Shown here piece by piece: positions 23,001 to 34,306 of a DNA stretch of 64,000 nt. Where the stretch lies: assembly GCA_958298945.1 (NCBI GenBank), contig OY282609.1, forward strand, positions 63,522,220 through 63,586,219, written 5' to 3'. Position 1 is the stretch's first letter. Each line of letters begins with the position of its first letter. Made by a program: the position numbers and the translations under genes. The notes below the pieces were generated by a model. It saw only the letters and a program-made list of their open reading frames with translations, was not told where the DNA came from and searched no databases. This DNA comes from Atherix ibis. Lineage: Eukaryota > Arthropoda > Insecta > Diptera > Athericidae.

Positions 23001-23104
23001 GACACGCCATACTTTTTTTTATATGAGTTTGACATCTGTCAACATTCATCAGTGAACATTGTCAGCAATTTCGTACAACAACATACATTTTTCCTTTGGT
23101 AATC

Positions 23105-23951
23105 ATGTCTAGTTTTGTGCCAGAAAAAGAGCATATGCGGGAAGCTCTGCTTTTCTGCTTGAATTTGAAGAAATCGGCTACCGAATCGTATCGAATACTT
23201 ATGGAGGCCTATGGTGGCAGTGCTTTATGGGAAACAATGTGCCGAGATTGGTTTCGTCGGTTCAAAGACGGCAATTTTGACTTGTGGGACAAGAAGCGTG
23301 AAAATCGGCCTAGGAAGGTTGAGGAGCATCAATTGCAGGCTCTTTTGGACGAAGACGATACCAAATCGAAAAAAATGCTCGCGGGGAAATTGGGTGCTAC
23401 TTAACCAGTTATTTCCATGTGTTTGCGTGCCATGGGGAAGATTGAAAAGATAGGAAATTGGGTGCCGCATGAATAGAACGATAGGCAGATGGAGCGACGC
23501 TAAAACACATGCGAAATCTTGCTCGCCAGACAAAAAAGGAAGACGTCCCTGCATCGGATTGTGATAGGCGATGAAAAGTGGATATATTTCGAGAATCCTA
23601 AATGCAAGAAATCGTGGGTTCATCCCGGCCAACCATCAACATATTCCCCAAGACCAAATCGCTTCGGACCGAAGACGATGCTGTGCGTTTGGTGGGATCA
23701 GCAGAGTATCGTCTACTATGAGATGTTGATACCTGGTAAAACTGTTAATGCCCACCGCTACCACCACCAATAACTGATTAAATTACACCGTGCTCTGCAT
23801 GAAAAAATTACGAATTATCAACAAAGACATGACAACCTGATTTTCGAAATCGTCCGAAAATGGCCTGATGAGTGGTTTGCCTCGAAAGAGAAGGAATTTT
23901 TTTGGCGTGGTATCCAAAAATTGCCCGAGAGAGGGTAAGTACTTTGAATAA
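23105..23951 (+). pseudogene. Mos1-like transposase of B1, decayed
   Basis: The ATG at 23105 begins MSSFVPEKEHMREALLFCLN, very close in layout to Mos1 (mauritiana subfamily). A stop replaces a glutamine codon after GKLGAT (23402-23404); further stops follow at the PHEL and RRQN positions. VIGDEKW (first aspartate) and MLCVWWDQQSIVYYEML remain. A deletion joins the region before the HDN motif to codons for VRKWPDEWFASKEKEFFW, removing the second and third catalytic aspartates. Cannot be active. Confidence 0.9.
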
Positions 23952-24029
23952 ATTTGTTATTGCTTTCTATGAAAAAAAACATGTGTTTTTTGACTAAAAA
24001 ACAGCGGATTTAAGCTTATACACCCGGTA

Positions 24030-26325
24030 TAGTTCATATTTTTTTAAAATTTTTAAAAAAATTTTGGGATTTGAGATATGGTATATAAAATTAAGCCAAA
24101 CAATTCCTGAAAAACAATTTTCTGAAAAAGTGCAATCTTAATAGTTTTATAATTAAAAACAGAATATTATTTGTTTTCGTTGAAATCTATTGCGGAAAAT
24201 TAATGAGATCGGCACCACTGAGAGAGATATAGCAGCACCGCAAACTTCCGCTCCACATAGTTTGTATGTTTGCCCATCCGAGACATGCAGTATGAGTTTT
24301 AAAATCGTCATAACTACTAACAACTAAATTTGGAGCAACGATATGGCACCATAAAAGGCTTCACGTCGGATCGGTCACTTGGATGGTCTATCATGCCAAT
24401 ACTATCTGACACGCGTTCATATACAATAAAGATAGTGGTTTGAGGCATGACCATGACGGAATTAAACCAACATGAAACTTCACCCCCAAAATCTCTCTCT
24501 ATATCTTGATCCCAGTTACCTGATCTAGCTTGTAATTGCATTTGTATTCATTTAAACAAGTTTTACTTATTATCTTTTTTCTTTTTCTTTTAACTTTCTA
24601 CCTTTCTCTTCCCTTACCTTTTATCATTTTCCTCCTGGAGAAATTCACACCTTAGGATCCTCTGTCATGAATTTGGTTTTGTTATGTTAAAGTCCGAAGT
24701 CGATAGTGGCAAGATAAGGAACCCCCCAATATGTTCCCGCAATGGTAGCCTGCAATCAGGTCCGAACATTCCCTCATTATCTGGATAGTATGATTTTAAT
24801 AGCAGAATCATCCTTCCAGAACTTCACGACCGCAATCAATTTCAAGATTATCACGACCTGTTTACCACATCACAACCTAAAAAAACGTTACAGATTCGTG
24901 TTGCTCTTTGGCACCCTATTCACATTATCTTAGTACAGTTGAAACCTTTCTAGCACTGCTACGAAGAGTTAAAACAACGCATCCACTAATGTACAGATGC
25001 CCAAGAGAACTTAAGTGTATAAAAATTCAAAGTAATTGTTACGAACATCATTTGCTTTACTTTTCTGCCACACTTCGAATCAATAAAAATACCATTGATT
25101 TACCATATATCGAAATTTGAAAACTATTAAATTTTACTATTCAAAAAAGTAAATATTAAAGAAAGCGAACTTATAGTAACCATACAAGAAATTTTCGAAG
25201 TAATTTTGATTATTGTAATTTTAAACATTTTTACATTTTTGTTCCTAATTAAAAGTTATGGATTAATTTTATGATATATTAAAAGTTTGCTTTTCTGATT
25301 ATGTGTATAATAATATTAAATTTATTTTTATTTCAAAAATATTTGAGCGAAAATATATATGCATACTTATGTAAGTGTATATATATAAATAAATGAAAAA
25401 ATATAACTATAAATGATGACTGTATGATTGGGAATTAATTATTTGATAAGCCACTTCGGGAAACCATAAATTTATATTAAACAAATAAATAAAACTACAT
25501 AAATGAATAGTATTATTTATATTTAATGAGAATATGGTAGTATGAGAATTTTTTTATTTACGACATATTTTATTTGAAGGGAAAGAAAAACAAACTATAT
25601 AAAATGACTATGATAAAATCAAATGTGAATTATTACCAATTGGATGGTTATCTATTCGTACTCTTGTTTATTATTAGGAAATAAATTAACTACATCAGCT
25701 TAACCAGAAACAATCTTATTAGCAATGAATTGAATGAAAATAAAAGTTTTTCTTAAGCAAAATATTTACAAAATTAGAAAAACCAAAAAAAAAAAAAAAT
25801 AATATCCTAATACATAGTCGTATGTTTGATGTAAACAAATACAGTGTATAAATCGATTGTCAGATAAATAAGAAAGTTTTTCTGTAGAGTAAATAATTTG
25901 ATTCCTAGATAATTTTTTGTTTATATAAAATAAATCTGGGTATTTGATTGTATTCGTATTTTCATACGAAAATAGGGTAATCAAGATTCAATAGTTAAAA
26001 TATTATCAATTTTTACATAGTATTAAAGGATATATTGTATTACTGTATGTGAAATTATTGTAGATTTTCGAATGAAAATATTTATTTAAGACATAATATT
26101 TATTTGAAGGTCTGTCTTATTTAATAATATATTCTTCTTATGCGCGCAAAATATTTGATAATTTATAAAAATAATTGAAAATAGTAAAATTTTAAAGTCC
26201 TATTCTAATCCTGTTAAAAATTGTTCAAACAAAATCCAACGCTGCTTATATTTTCTACTTGAATCTTCAAATTTAATACTCAAACATCAAGTCACAATCC
26301 ACTACCCAGTAATGTCATTGAGTCG
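24030..26325. other. Unrecognised DNA, partly less AT-rich
   Basis: 24180-25060 is richer in G+C than its surroundings and contains a pyrimidine-rich stretch (24560-24640). It may be an old retroelement or LTR remnant, but I find no terminal repeats, primer-binding site or protein motif. From 25100 the sequence is AT-rich with no gene. A poly-A/T tract lies near 25786-25800. Confidence 0.4.
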
Positions 26326-26329
26326 TCGA

Positions 26330-26830
26330 TTTAATTGCATCCTCTTCCATATTTTTATAATGGCATTTGGGCTTAAGCCTACCAACTCAAGAGGATCCTT
26401 TTTTTTATATTACCTAATACTTAAATCATTCCTTACAAGGTATTTTTAAGTAAATGAAACTTACGAACTCTCGAATATCTCTCCTATATTCGCTAGTTTT
26501 CTGCAAAAGAGCATGCTTAGCCTTATCCTCTGTGTGGAGATCTATCCTAACTCCTTCTTCATTATATATGCTGATAATACCGTAATACCGCTTGCCTTAA
26601 ATCTATTAAAAATATACAGTTTGCTGCCGAAATTCTCCAAACCCAAATTTAAATTGTCCAGAACTGATATAGCATGTGGAGAATAATATTAAACGTCCAT
26701 GAATAGATAAATGTTACTTTCACCCTTTCCCGTACATTATGCTTCTTAATGGCAGTCTAATATCACAAGACACTAAACTACTTCGATACCTAGGACTGTA
26801 GTTAGACGTCACAGGTTCGATTATTTAAAA
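26330..26830 (+). pseudogene. Jockey-like LINE reverse transcriptase remnant
   Basis: Highly decayed but readable across frames: YADNTVI near 26560-26585 corresponds to the reverse-transcriptase F/YADD box, followed by AAEILQ, then VTFTLSRTLC, LNGSLISQDTKLLRYLGL near 26710-26815. The order (YADD, then VTFT..., then a xxLGLxLD stretch) is that of jockey-type non-LTR retrotransposons of flies. There are many stops and frameshifts. No ends or target duplication are identified; D2 lies 100 bp downstream. Confidence 0.65.
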
Positions 26831-26986
26831 TACTAAATTTTGATTTATAATCACATATGTGAACGTGAATAAAAGAATCTAATAAAAAATCCTTAATATT
26901 TGTCCTATTAAAAAGTAGTATAAATTTCAGTATACGAGGGTCATTCAACAAGTACTTAGCCTCACCGCCCGATGGAACTACTGTTA

Positions 26987-27183
26987 CAGGAATATCATAT
27001 CTTCACCATTCATTTTGAAATAAAATATTTTAAAAATTAAAAATTTATATGTTGACAGGAATATCATATCTTCACCATTCATTTTGAAATAAAATATTTT
27101 AAAAATTAAAAATTTAGTTCAATGTTAATAAGATTTTGAATGAATAAATCCAAATTCAGTTTCATACAATCAAATTCAGTTTA
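26987..27183. repeat. Foreign insert in D2 leader, 69-bp duplication
   Basis: Absent from D1 and D3, where CTGTTA and CCATCG are contiguous or nearly so. The first 69 bp (from CAGGAATATCATATCTTCAC) are tandemly duplicated (26987 and 27056). The insert is flanked by TTA on both sides. Its reverse complement recurs, single-copy, at 37127-37243, about 190 bp beyond the 5' end of D3. It shows no terminal inverted repeats. Confidence 0.85.
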
Positions 27184-27296
27184 CCATCGTGCAGTACATT
27201 CTTTTAGTAGCCTACTGTCAAAGTTTCAGTTGATTCCCTTCATAAGTTTTGTTTTGAGAGCCTTTGAAAGCGAGCGTGTCGGTCGGTTGCACAAAA

Positions 27297-28346
27297 ATTG
27301 AAAAAGAACAATATCGTTCGGTGATTAGATTCTTGTTTTTGGAAGGGAAAACGCGCAGCGAAATCAAAGATCGCTTGGATGCTGTGTATGGTGACTCTTC
27401 TCCTTCGATGGCGACCGTCAAGAATTGGTTCAACGAGTTTGTTCGTGGCCGCACGTCGGTTTTTGATGAGCCACGCCCAGGTGCCCCCAAAACGGCTGCT
27501 ACGGAAGAAAACGTTAAAAAAGTCCACGATCTCGTGTTGGCAGACCGTCGATTGAAGGTTCACGAGATAGCTGAGACTGTGGGCATCGCAGTAGGAATGG
27601 TGCATCATATTCTACACGAAGAACTGGGCATGAGAAAGCTGTCGGCGCGATGGGTGCCGCGTTTGCTTACACCGGAATACAAGCGCAACCATGAGACCAC
27701 ATCGGCGACGTGTTTGGCGCTGTTTCAGCGCAATCCAGCAGAGTTCTTGCGTCGTTTCGTGACCGTCGACGAAACATGGATTCACTGGTACACACCAGAG
27801 ACCAAGGAACAGTCAAAACAGTAGACTTCACCCGGCGAACGTGTTCCGAAGAAGGCGAAGACTGTTCGATTGGCCGGAAAGGTGATGGCCACCGTTTTCT
27901 GGAATTCACAAGGTGTGATCCACATCGATTACCTCCAGAAGTGTAAAACAATCACGGGGCGCTACTATGCTGACTTATTGGGCCGATTTGACGTCGAATT
28001 GAAGAAAAAGCGGCCCCACTTTGCGAAGAAAAAAGTGCTGTTCCACCACGACAACGCGCCGGCTCACACCTCCGCCGTCGCCATGGCTAAATTGGTCGAA
28101 TTGCGCTACGAATTGCTGCCCCATCCACCGTACTCTTCAGATTTGGCCCCCTGTGACTACTTTTTGTTTCCAAACCTGAAAAAATCACTCGCCGGGAATA
28201 GATTTGGGTCGAATGAGGAGGTCATCGTCGCCACGGATGCCTATTTTGCTTCCCTCGAGAAAATGTATTTTTTGGACGGGTTAAAAAAGTTAAAGCATCG
28301 CTGGGCCAAGTGTATCGAGCTTGAAGGAGATTATGTGGAAAAATAA
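27297..28346 (+). pseudogene. Irritans-type transposase, start lost, one stop
   Basis: A 349-codon frame runs from 27297 to the stop at 28344-28346, colinear with Himar-type transposases. Two lesions are seen. The expected initiator is ATT (27297-27299) where D1 and D3 have ATG. A tryptophan codon is TAG (27822-27824), between EQSKQ and TSPGER. All catalytic motifs are present: VTVDETWIHWY, HHDNAPAHTS, then SDLAPCDYFLF, with 34 residues between the last two aspartates; YSSDLAP replaces the near-invariant YSPDLAP. The linker RWVPRLL and the C-terminus ELEGDYVEK are intact. It is the best-preserved D copy but could not give full-length protein from an AUG. Confidence 0.93.
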
Positions 28347-28412
28347 ATTGCCACCTTTCCAAAATTTTCGTTTTTCTTTTGTAGGCTAAGTATTTGTTGA
28401 ATGACCCTCGTA

Positions 28413-30288
28413 GTTTAACTACTATTCATCTTTTGATAATAAAAGGGTACTTATCGCAATGAGAATAGTCAATAAAAATAAAGTTCAAAATATTTTTTAT
28501 CTATAAAAAGAATCGTAAAGTAACAAAAAAAAATTTAATAATGAGTAATTTTTTTAAAGCTAAACTTTGCAAAAATGTAAAAATATCGAATCCATTTTTG
28601 AACAGTTTAGTTTCACAATCCCAAATGGAAATAACCAATGAGTCTCTAAGCCATCATTGAATTTCTAGGAAGTAAATAGAATAACTATTGGAGAGCTATT
28701 CTTATTCAAGTAATTCCTTTTTAAAGCTCGGACGAATATAATCAATTGAACATCTTCCCCAAAGATTACCCTATCGATATAGAATGCTTACAATTTCGCA
28801 AAGCGAAATATGAAGTCAACCTAATTTGGAAAGTCCATCTATCCACCATCTTTAGCAGGACTGTTTGATGGAGACGTGAATATTATGAACTGAATGGTAG
28901 CAACGTTAATTAAGTTTATTTGTGGTTATGAATCTTTTCCATTTTCTTAATCAAAGACCAGTATTTACTGTACACTATAATATGTCTTTTGGTTTTTATT
29001 CTGATATTTTTCCAAGTTCGCTTACAGTTCGTCATATTTTTTCTCATTTTTGGGTTTACTGACAATATTGTATTACAGATAAATTCAAATACAATATAAG
29101 CCAGGACTAGAAAGATCAAAGTAACATCTCTATTGAATAGAATTAATGTAATTAGCCTTAGTATTATGTAAAGGAACAAAAATATGTTTTTTTTATTTAG
29201 AATTTGAATTAGGAATATTTCTATCCATGAATGGAACTCTATTGAATTTGTATAACAACAGTTAATAAATTAAATAATACTGAATAAAAGTATGTATACT
29301 TTATACTAAGCAATAAGTCGAAATAAATATTAGGAATAAAAATATATGAAAAATTTCTATGAATTAAGAAGAATAAAATACAAAGATAAACTTTTGCTTA
29401 TTATCTTAATAAAATTATATGATCTGTTTTATTAAAGGCTACACCAGAGTCAAAAAAAGAAGAAAAATCTCAAAACAAAATAGTATCAACGTCTGAAAAT
29501 ATAAGGCGTACAATATCAGAAGATACCTACGGCTGCATATGAAAATGAAACTCGAAAATACATTTACAATAAATCCAAAAAAATTAAAGAATTCAGACAA
29601 ATTTGTTTCAGTAATTTCTCTTTGATATATGAGAAATGAAATTAGATTAGCCAATGACGGTTTCTATTTAACTTTATTTCTTTCATTTTGGGTCACGTCT
29701 TATGTTATATACTGCATAGCTTATGTACTCCCACTTCTGAAAACTTCTGATACTATAGTCTTGGTCCTTTTTAATCCTCCATCTTATTCGATCGCCTATC
29801 AAGCCTTAAACAAATTATGTACATTTTCTGAGTCCTTCAAGTCTTCTTTTCAATTTGTACGCATTTTATTACAATTTTTTTCAGGAAAAATAGAATATTT
29901 TCCCGAACTTTTTTATTTCCAGATTATTCCTTGGTAATACCAATGCCAAGAAAATTTGAATTTAAATAAATATGACTCGTAATGAAGGATAATAATCTGT
30001 TTGCGGTATAATATGCTTCTAAGAAAATGAATTTAGTTTTTACTTGAAATTTATGAATATGGTTAATATTTAACGAGGAAAATATTTCACTTATGATCTG
30101 TTTAAAATTCGTTGATTTAGTTTGCGGAAAGACATTTTAATAAATTTGATTTTAATTTAAAAATCATGAGCTTTTATTAAAATAAATAAATATTTCACGA
30201 CATCATATTATTTGACTTACCAATTAACTTTTGAAATTAAATAGTTAAATTATATGAATGAACTTAAATATTATATCGGGATTTTGAA
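28413..30288. other. AT-rich DNA, no recognised gene
   Basis: Open frames (28916-29179 minus, 29629-29937 plus, about 100 codons) are hydrophobic and AT-driven, without motifs or splice context. Nothing else recognised. Confidence 0.45.
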
Positions 30289-30721
30289 TAGTAACTTGAC
30301 ACTTTTGATTTCTTACTGTGAACGCACCCTTAAACCAATCAGTGCGTTGTTACTGTCAAAACACTCAGTAACTTAAGCATTTTTTTTATGCAAAGACTCA
30401 TGAACAAAAAACGCTTCTAAGTAATTGAAAATTACTACGAAAATTTCGGATCAGTGATTGCAACTTTAAGAGCGCTTACGTCAATTTTGGGTCGTCATTC
30501 TCGCCCGAGTAGACAAGCAGTTTACAATTTGGTGAGAAAATTTGAGTCAACATATTCACTGTTGAATATTCCCGTGCCAGTGAGACAACACACCGTCGCA
30601 AACGCTCCAAATCAGTCGATTCCACGGCGTTCTCAGGAATTGGGCATCAGTCAGGCCACACTATGGCGTATTTTGTAAAAGGATCTTGGTTGGCACCCTT
30701 ACAAGATCAAGTTAACTCAAG

Positions 30722-30736
30722 AACTAAAGCCACTTG
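30722..30736. repeat. 15-bp target duplication, left copy
   Basis: AACTAAAGCCACTTG, repeated exactly at 31801-31815. It is part of the host element H reading frame (codons for ELKPL). Confidence 0.95.
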
Positions 30737-31800
30737 CATACTGATAGAGACTGGTCGAAAATCTATTTTTTCTATCTTAACAAAGCCCGCCTAAGTTTAA
30801 TTTACAAAAACCTATGCCTTCCAAATTATCCACTCCACACTTTAATCAAAAACATTATCATCTCCCCCAGTTCAAAAAGGAATTCATCATCGCTATCCTT
30901 ATTAATATCCCAGCTTGAAAGCACTTCATCCATCCTCCCCCTTGTTTTCCAAACTTCCCTTCCACACCCAGATTGGAAACCGTGGTTGGGAGCAAAGTTG
31001 AAAGTGTTATAGGGCAGCTCCACATTACGGGGAACTGTGGGCCATCAAAGCGGCAATTCAAGTTGCGACCAATATATCCAGCCAACAAAACGTTATTATT
31101 TTTAGCGACAGCCTTGCCGCCCTTAAAGCCATTTGTGGCCCATCGAGTGACCCAGTACTTAGCGCAATTTGTCATAGCCTACTTAGCAATAGGAGTGTCG
31201 AGTTGCAGTAGATGCCGGGGCAGGTGGGAATTATGGGTAATGAAAGTGCTGACAAGTTGGCTGGAGAAACACTCCGTCGACCAGTGATCACAGTCATTCC
31301 CAATTTGCCTCACCTACTAACAGAATGGCAACTAACACCAATAACTATCCGCAGACACGATGACTGGACCAATAGCGACACTTTTTTGTCGACTCATTGG
31401 ATAACCACTAATAAAACAGTGTATTCAACATCCATACCGAAATTCCGGGCGCGGAAGCTCCTCAGAATCCGGATTGGATATGCTGCTCTTACTCATAACT
31501 GTGGCACCCATTTCACTATCACCGATATTTTACAGGAATCCCACATAACCAAGAACTATTTTGCTCTTCGACCCGAGCTTCTCGACCCAAGAACTCTATT
31601 CCCTAGTCCCCTAATTAAACTTCTATAATATACTAATCTGCTCCACAAAATATAAGAAAATTCTCAATATTCTACACTATTAACCACAGACCGGTCTCTC
31701 TCAGATGATTTCCCACACGTACTATGAAGTCGCCGGCCTCACGGTCATGACGCTATGAAATGGCCCCTGGCACATGTCTAAGGGACCTTACAAACCAACA
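30737..31800 (+). mobile_element. 5'-truncated non-LTR element with RNase H
   Basis: A 1064-bp insertion between perfect 15-bp duplications. It carries the C-terminal end of a LINE polyprotein and a 3' tail of about 170 bp ending ACCTTACAAACCAACA, without a long poly-A. A variable-length target duplication plus 5' truncation are the signature of target-primed reverse transcription. Confidence 0.92.
31028..31628 (+). pseudogene. I/R1-type LINE RNase H domain, broken
   Basis: The frame beginning near 31028 reads ELWAIKAAIQVATNI (catalytic glutamate), then NVIIFSDSLAALKAI (catalytic aspartate), then a TAG (31209-31211) where tryptophan is expected, then MPGQVGIMGNESADKLAGE, the third acidic motif of RNase H. 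The domain is followed by a C-terminal tail to 31628 (YAALTHNCGTHFTI). Only this end of the polyprotein is present. RNase H after reverse transcriptase is found in I, R1, LOA and related clades; I cannot choose between them. Confidence 0.85.
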
Positions 31801-31815
31801 AACTAAAGCCACTTG
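31801..31815. repeat. 15-bp target duplication, right copy
   Basis: AACTAAAGCCACTTG, identical to 30722-30736. Confidence 0.95.
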
Positions 31816-32593
31816 ACCATATGAAACGACGCACGTTCTCAGATTGAACTCTAGAGAAGTTTGTCGAAAATGACGACTTTCATCGCAAATTCATCTTCAG
31901 TGATGAAGCGCATTTTTGGTTGAACGGCTTCGTCAACAAACAAAACATGCGTTATTGGTGTGCTGTAAACCCTCATGTGCTTCATGAAACACCACTTCAT
32001 CTACAAAAACTGTCTGTATGGTGCGGTGGCGTCATTGGGCCATTTTTCTTCGTTGATGAAAATGACCGTCACGTTACAGTCAATGGTGAACGCTACAGAC
32101 ACATGTTGCAGCGTTATTTCTTCGATCAATTGCATGGGCTGGACATCAGTGATATGTGGCTTCAACAAGACGGTGCTACATCCCACACAGCTGGAGAAAC
32201 AATCGACTTATTGAAGGCTAAGTTCGGTGAACGTGTTATATCGAGAAAAGGTCCTGTCGATTGGCCGCCGAGATCTTGTGATTTAACACCTCTAGACTTT
32301 TTTCTGTGGGGCTACGTTAAATCGATGGTCTATGCCAACAAGCCGGCGACGTTAGAGGACCTAAGAGCCAACATCGACCGAGAAATAGCGGCCATTCCCG
32401 TCGAGTTGTGTGGCCGAGTCATCGAAAATTTGTTTTAACGAATCGACCGCTGCAAGCGTGCCCGTGGTAGAAATATGACCAAAGTTGAGTTCCATTCATA
32501 ATTGCATTGATTGTACTTTAACCCAATAATAAAAGTTTTGATATATCTTAAATGGTTTGCGAGATATTTTTAAAAAAAGTTGTCAAGTTCTTA

Positions 32594-32985
32594 TTAAGTT
32601 TCAATAATTTTTTTTCCACATTATTCCAAATAAAATTAATGAAAAAAGAACATAATTTTTTTTCCACATTATTGTATGCATTTTAGAGTAAAGCATCTAT
32701 AATCGCACATATCATATTGATTCGCGTTTATCAATTTAGTTGCTAGATACGTATATCAATAATTGCATATAAAATATTTAATCAATTTATTTTTAATCTG
32801 TGATTGTATTTTCAAATTACATAGTACTCGCATATAATGTACTTCAGTAGAAAATATTTCTATTCTCAATTAATTTTCAATCAATAATATTTCTGTCATA
32901 CCCAAAAACAAAATAAATGTTATCCCCGTCAAATCTTTCACACTTCGTAGCAGTGCTAGGTATGTACTTCAGATTCTACGGTCAA
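32594..32985. other. AT-rich spacer
   Basis: No gene or element end seen. The 21-mer around ATAATTTTTTTTCCACATTAT is repeated near 32605 and 32655. Confidence 0.45.
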
Positions 32986-32989
32986 ACTT

Positions 32990-33411
32990 CTTTGCATGTT
33001 ATCAATAGTGCCAAGAGTTTCAGTCACACGGACTTAGATCAGGTGAATAGAATTACTGGAGCATCCAAATATCTGCAATAACCGTTTTGACGCAAAAAAT
33101 CAATTTTTTGAGCATTTCAAGGAGTTTTTTTAAATAAATAAATCGGTTGACAGCTTGTTCTGGAGGTGCTCGTAGCTCATTTTCATTAGTTTTTGATGTG
33201 GAACGCCAATCTGAGCGAGGTTCATCTTCCAACTATTATGTCACATAGTTGCTCAAAGTTTCGCATATTCAATTTTCGTAACGCACTATAAAAATACAAT
33301 TTCACTTATTTATACTATAGGGTCGCTTCGATACCAGACAAGGTTGAAACTTGTACTGCATATGTAGGTGGGAGTAATGCCACTTTCACTACTTTTCAGT
33401 CAGTCCTCGTG
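32990..33411 (-). mobile_element. Decayed Tc1/mariner remnant
   Basis: On the minus strand 33049-33023 encodes YSPDLSPCD, the signature around the third catalytic residue of mariner-type transposases. About 360 bp upstream, at 33411, the sequence reads outward as ACACGAGGACTGACTGAAAA beside a TA (33412-33413), plausible as the 5' terminus. Between them only scraps are readable (for example RNFEQLCDIIVG). The copy is internally deleted and lacks an identifiable 3' terminus. It does not match families A-K. Confidence 0.55.
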
Positions 33412-33413
33412 TA

Positions 33414-34304
33414 GCCAAAAAAATTGAATAATATTTAAAAAGATTTGGAATTTTTGAAAAATGAGAAAATAAAAATATTAAATTTTGCAGCTTTTTATTT
33501 ACCTTATAAAAAAGTACTATGTATGAGTAAATAGTTTTATTCCATTCGTTTTAACATAAATACACAAAATTTGCATGAGACCTTTTTCGAGGAAAATCAA
33601 ATCGATAACTCATCATCACCTTTTTCGATGATAAACACAGTGGGGAATATTGTAATTTGAGTGACTGAATATGAAATTCGACTGAAAATTTCAAGTTTAT
33701 TTCACATTCAAATTGGCTTCGTTTGGCAGAAAACACAAACACTCTGAGTATATTCAACTGATTTCAATTATAGGCTGACAATAACCCATCGTATTACCCT
33801 CTAAATGTACGCGATTTATACGTTAAGGGGATTTACGCGTTCTTTTGAAATTCTGTATTTATTTAAAAGCGTCTCTCTTCTATGGTATTTAAGTAAATCA
33901 ATAGAACTGAATTGACAAATATATATTAGTCCAATTAATTATAGACCAATATTAACTTGAAAATTTAGCAAAGTCGACATTTTAGTGATACACCCACGAA
34001 GTAATGATAAATTCAGCTTTTGTTTTGTTTTTTGTTGTTGTTGTAAGGTCTCTCAGATAAGAGCCAGAAGCCATTATGTAGCATCAGGACTATGAGGTCA
34101 TTTGGTAAGATGATAAATTTCATTTAAAGATACATTGAAGTATTAATATTTAAAAAAAAAAGATACATTTCTAATTCCTAAAATTTTATTTTACTTTTAA
34201 AGACTGCATATTGTTAATAAGGTAAATGACGAGTATTAATCTGCAAAAACGCAAACTTCTCAGAAAAGGCACAGAGTGATTTTAAAAATTTTAAGTTTTT
34301 TATA
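33414..34304. other. AT-rich DNA, no recognised gene
   Basis: Nothing recognised. A (TTG)n-like stretch lies near 34030-34045. Confidence 0.45.
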
Positions 34305-34306
34305 TA

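Larger units (their letters stand above)
22493..24027 (+). mobile_element. Mos1-like mariner B1 with nested MITE
   Basis: The left terminus CTAGGTGTATAAGCTTAAAT follows TA (22491-22492). The right terminus, complement of CCGGGTGTATAAGCTTAAAT, ends before TA (24028-24029). The TIR resembles that of Mos1 (CCAGGTGTACAAG from known Mos1 ends). A 442-bp MITE interrupts the 5' leader. Without it and its 8-bp duplication the copy is about 1085 bp, shorter than B3 because of an internal deletion. Confidence 0.92.
26935..28410 (+). mobile_element. Mariner D2, near full length
   Basis: TIRs CGAGGGTCATTCAACAAGTA (26935) and its complement ending ATGACCCTCG (28410) are flanked by TA at 26933-26934 and 28411-28412. 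The element is 1476 bp because about 197 bp of unrelated sequence (26987-27183) sits in the 5' leader. The transposase frame is almost complete. Confidence 0.95.
30388..32438 (+). pseudogene. DD41D transposase, interrupted
   Basis: The N-terminal part from the ATG at 30388 has an early stop (30418-30420), then reads VIENYYENFGSVIATLRALT and a helix-turn-helix region to SQATLWRIL, where another stop occurs, then KDLGWHPYKIKLTQELKPL. The LINE insertion follows. After it, KPLDHMKRRTFSD, a stop, and then an open catalytic domain to 32438: FIFSDEAHFWLNGF (first aspartate), MWLQQDGATSHTAGETIDLL (second) and WPPRSCDLTPLDFFLWGYVK (third), with 41 residues between the last two. The catalytic domain is complete; the DNA-binding half is not. 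About the same architecture as element F, but a different family. Confidence 0.9.
30291..32591 (+). mobile_element. DD41D element H, split by a LINE
   Basis: The left end GTAACTTGACACTTTT after TA (30289-30290) and the right end, complement of AGAACTTGACAACTTT, before TA (32592-32593) give imperfect TIRs of about 18 bp. The exact outer base is uncertain by 1-2 nt. A 1064-bp non-LTR fragment with a 15-bp target duplication interrupts it; without that the element is about 1.22 kb. Confidence 0.78.

Noticed and set aside
24180..25060. LTR retrotransposon
   Set aside because: Less AT-rich and repeat-like, but no terminal repeats, primer-binding site or gag/pol motif seen.
26987..27183. PIF/Harbinger MITE flanked by TTA
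   Set aside because: The TTA flanks fit, but there are no terminal inverted repeats and the second copy at 37127-37243 lacks matching boundaries.
29629..29937. Odorant-receptor-like membrane protein
   Set aside because: Hydrophobic stretches only; no family motif and no neighbouring exons.
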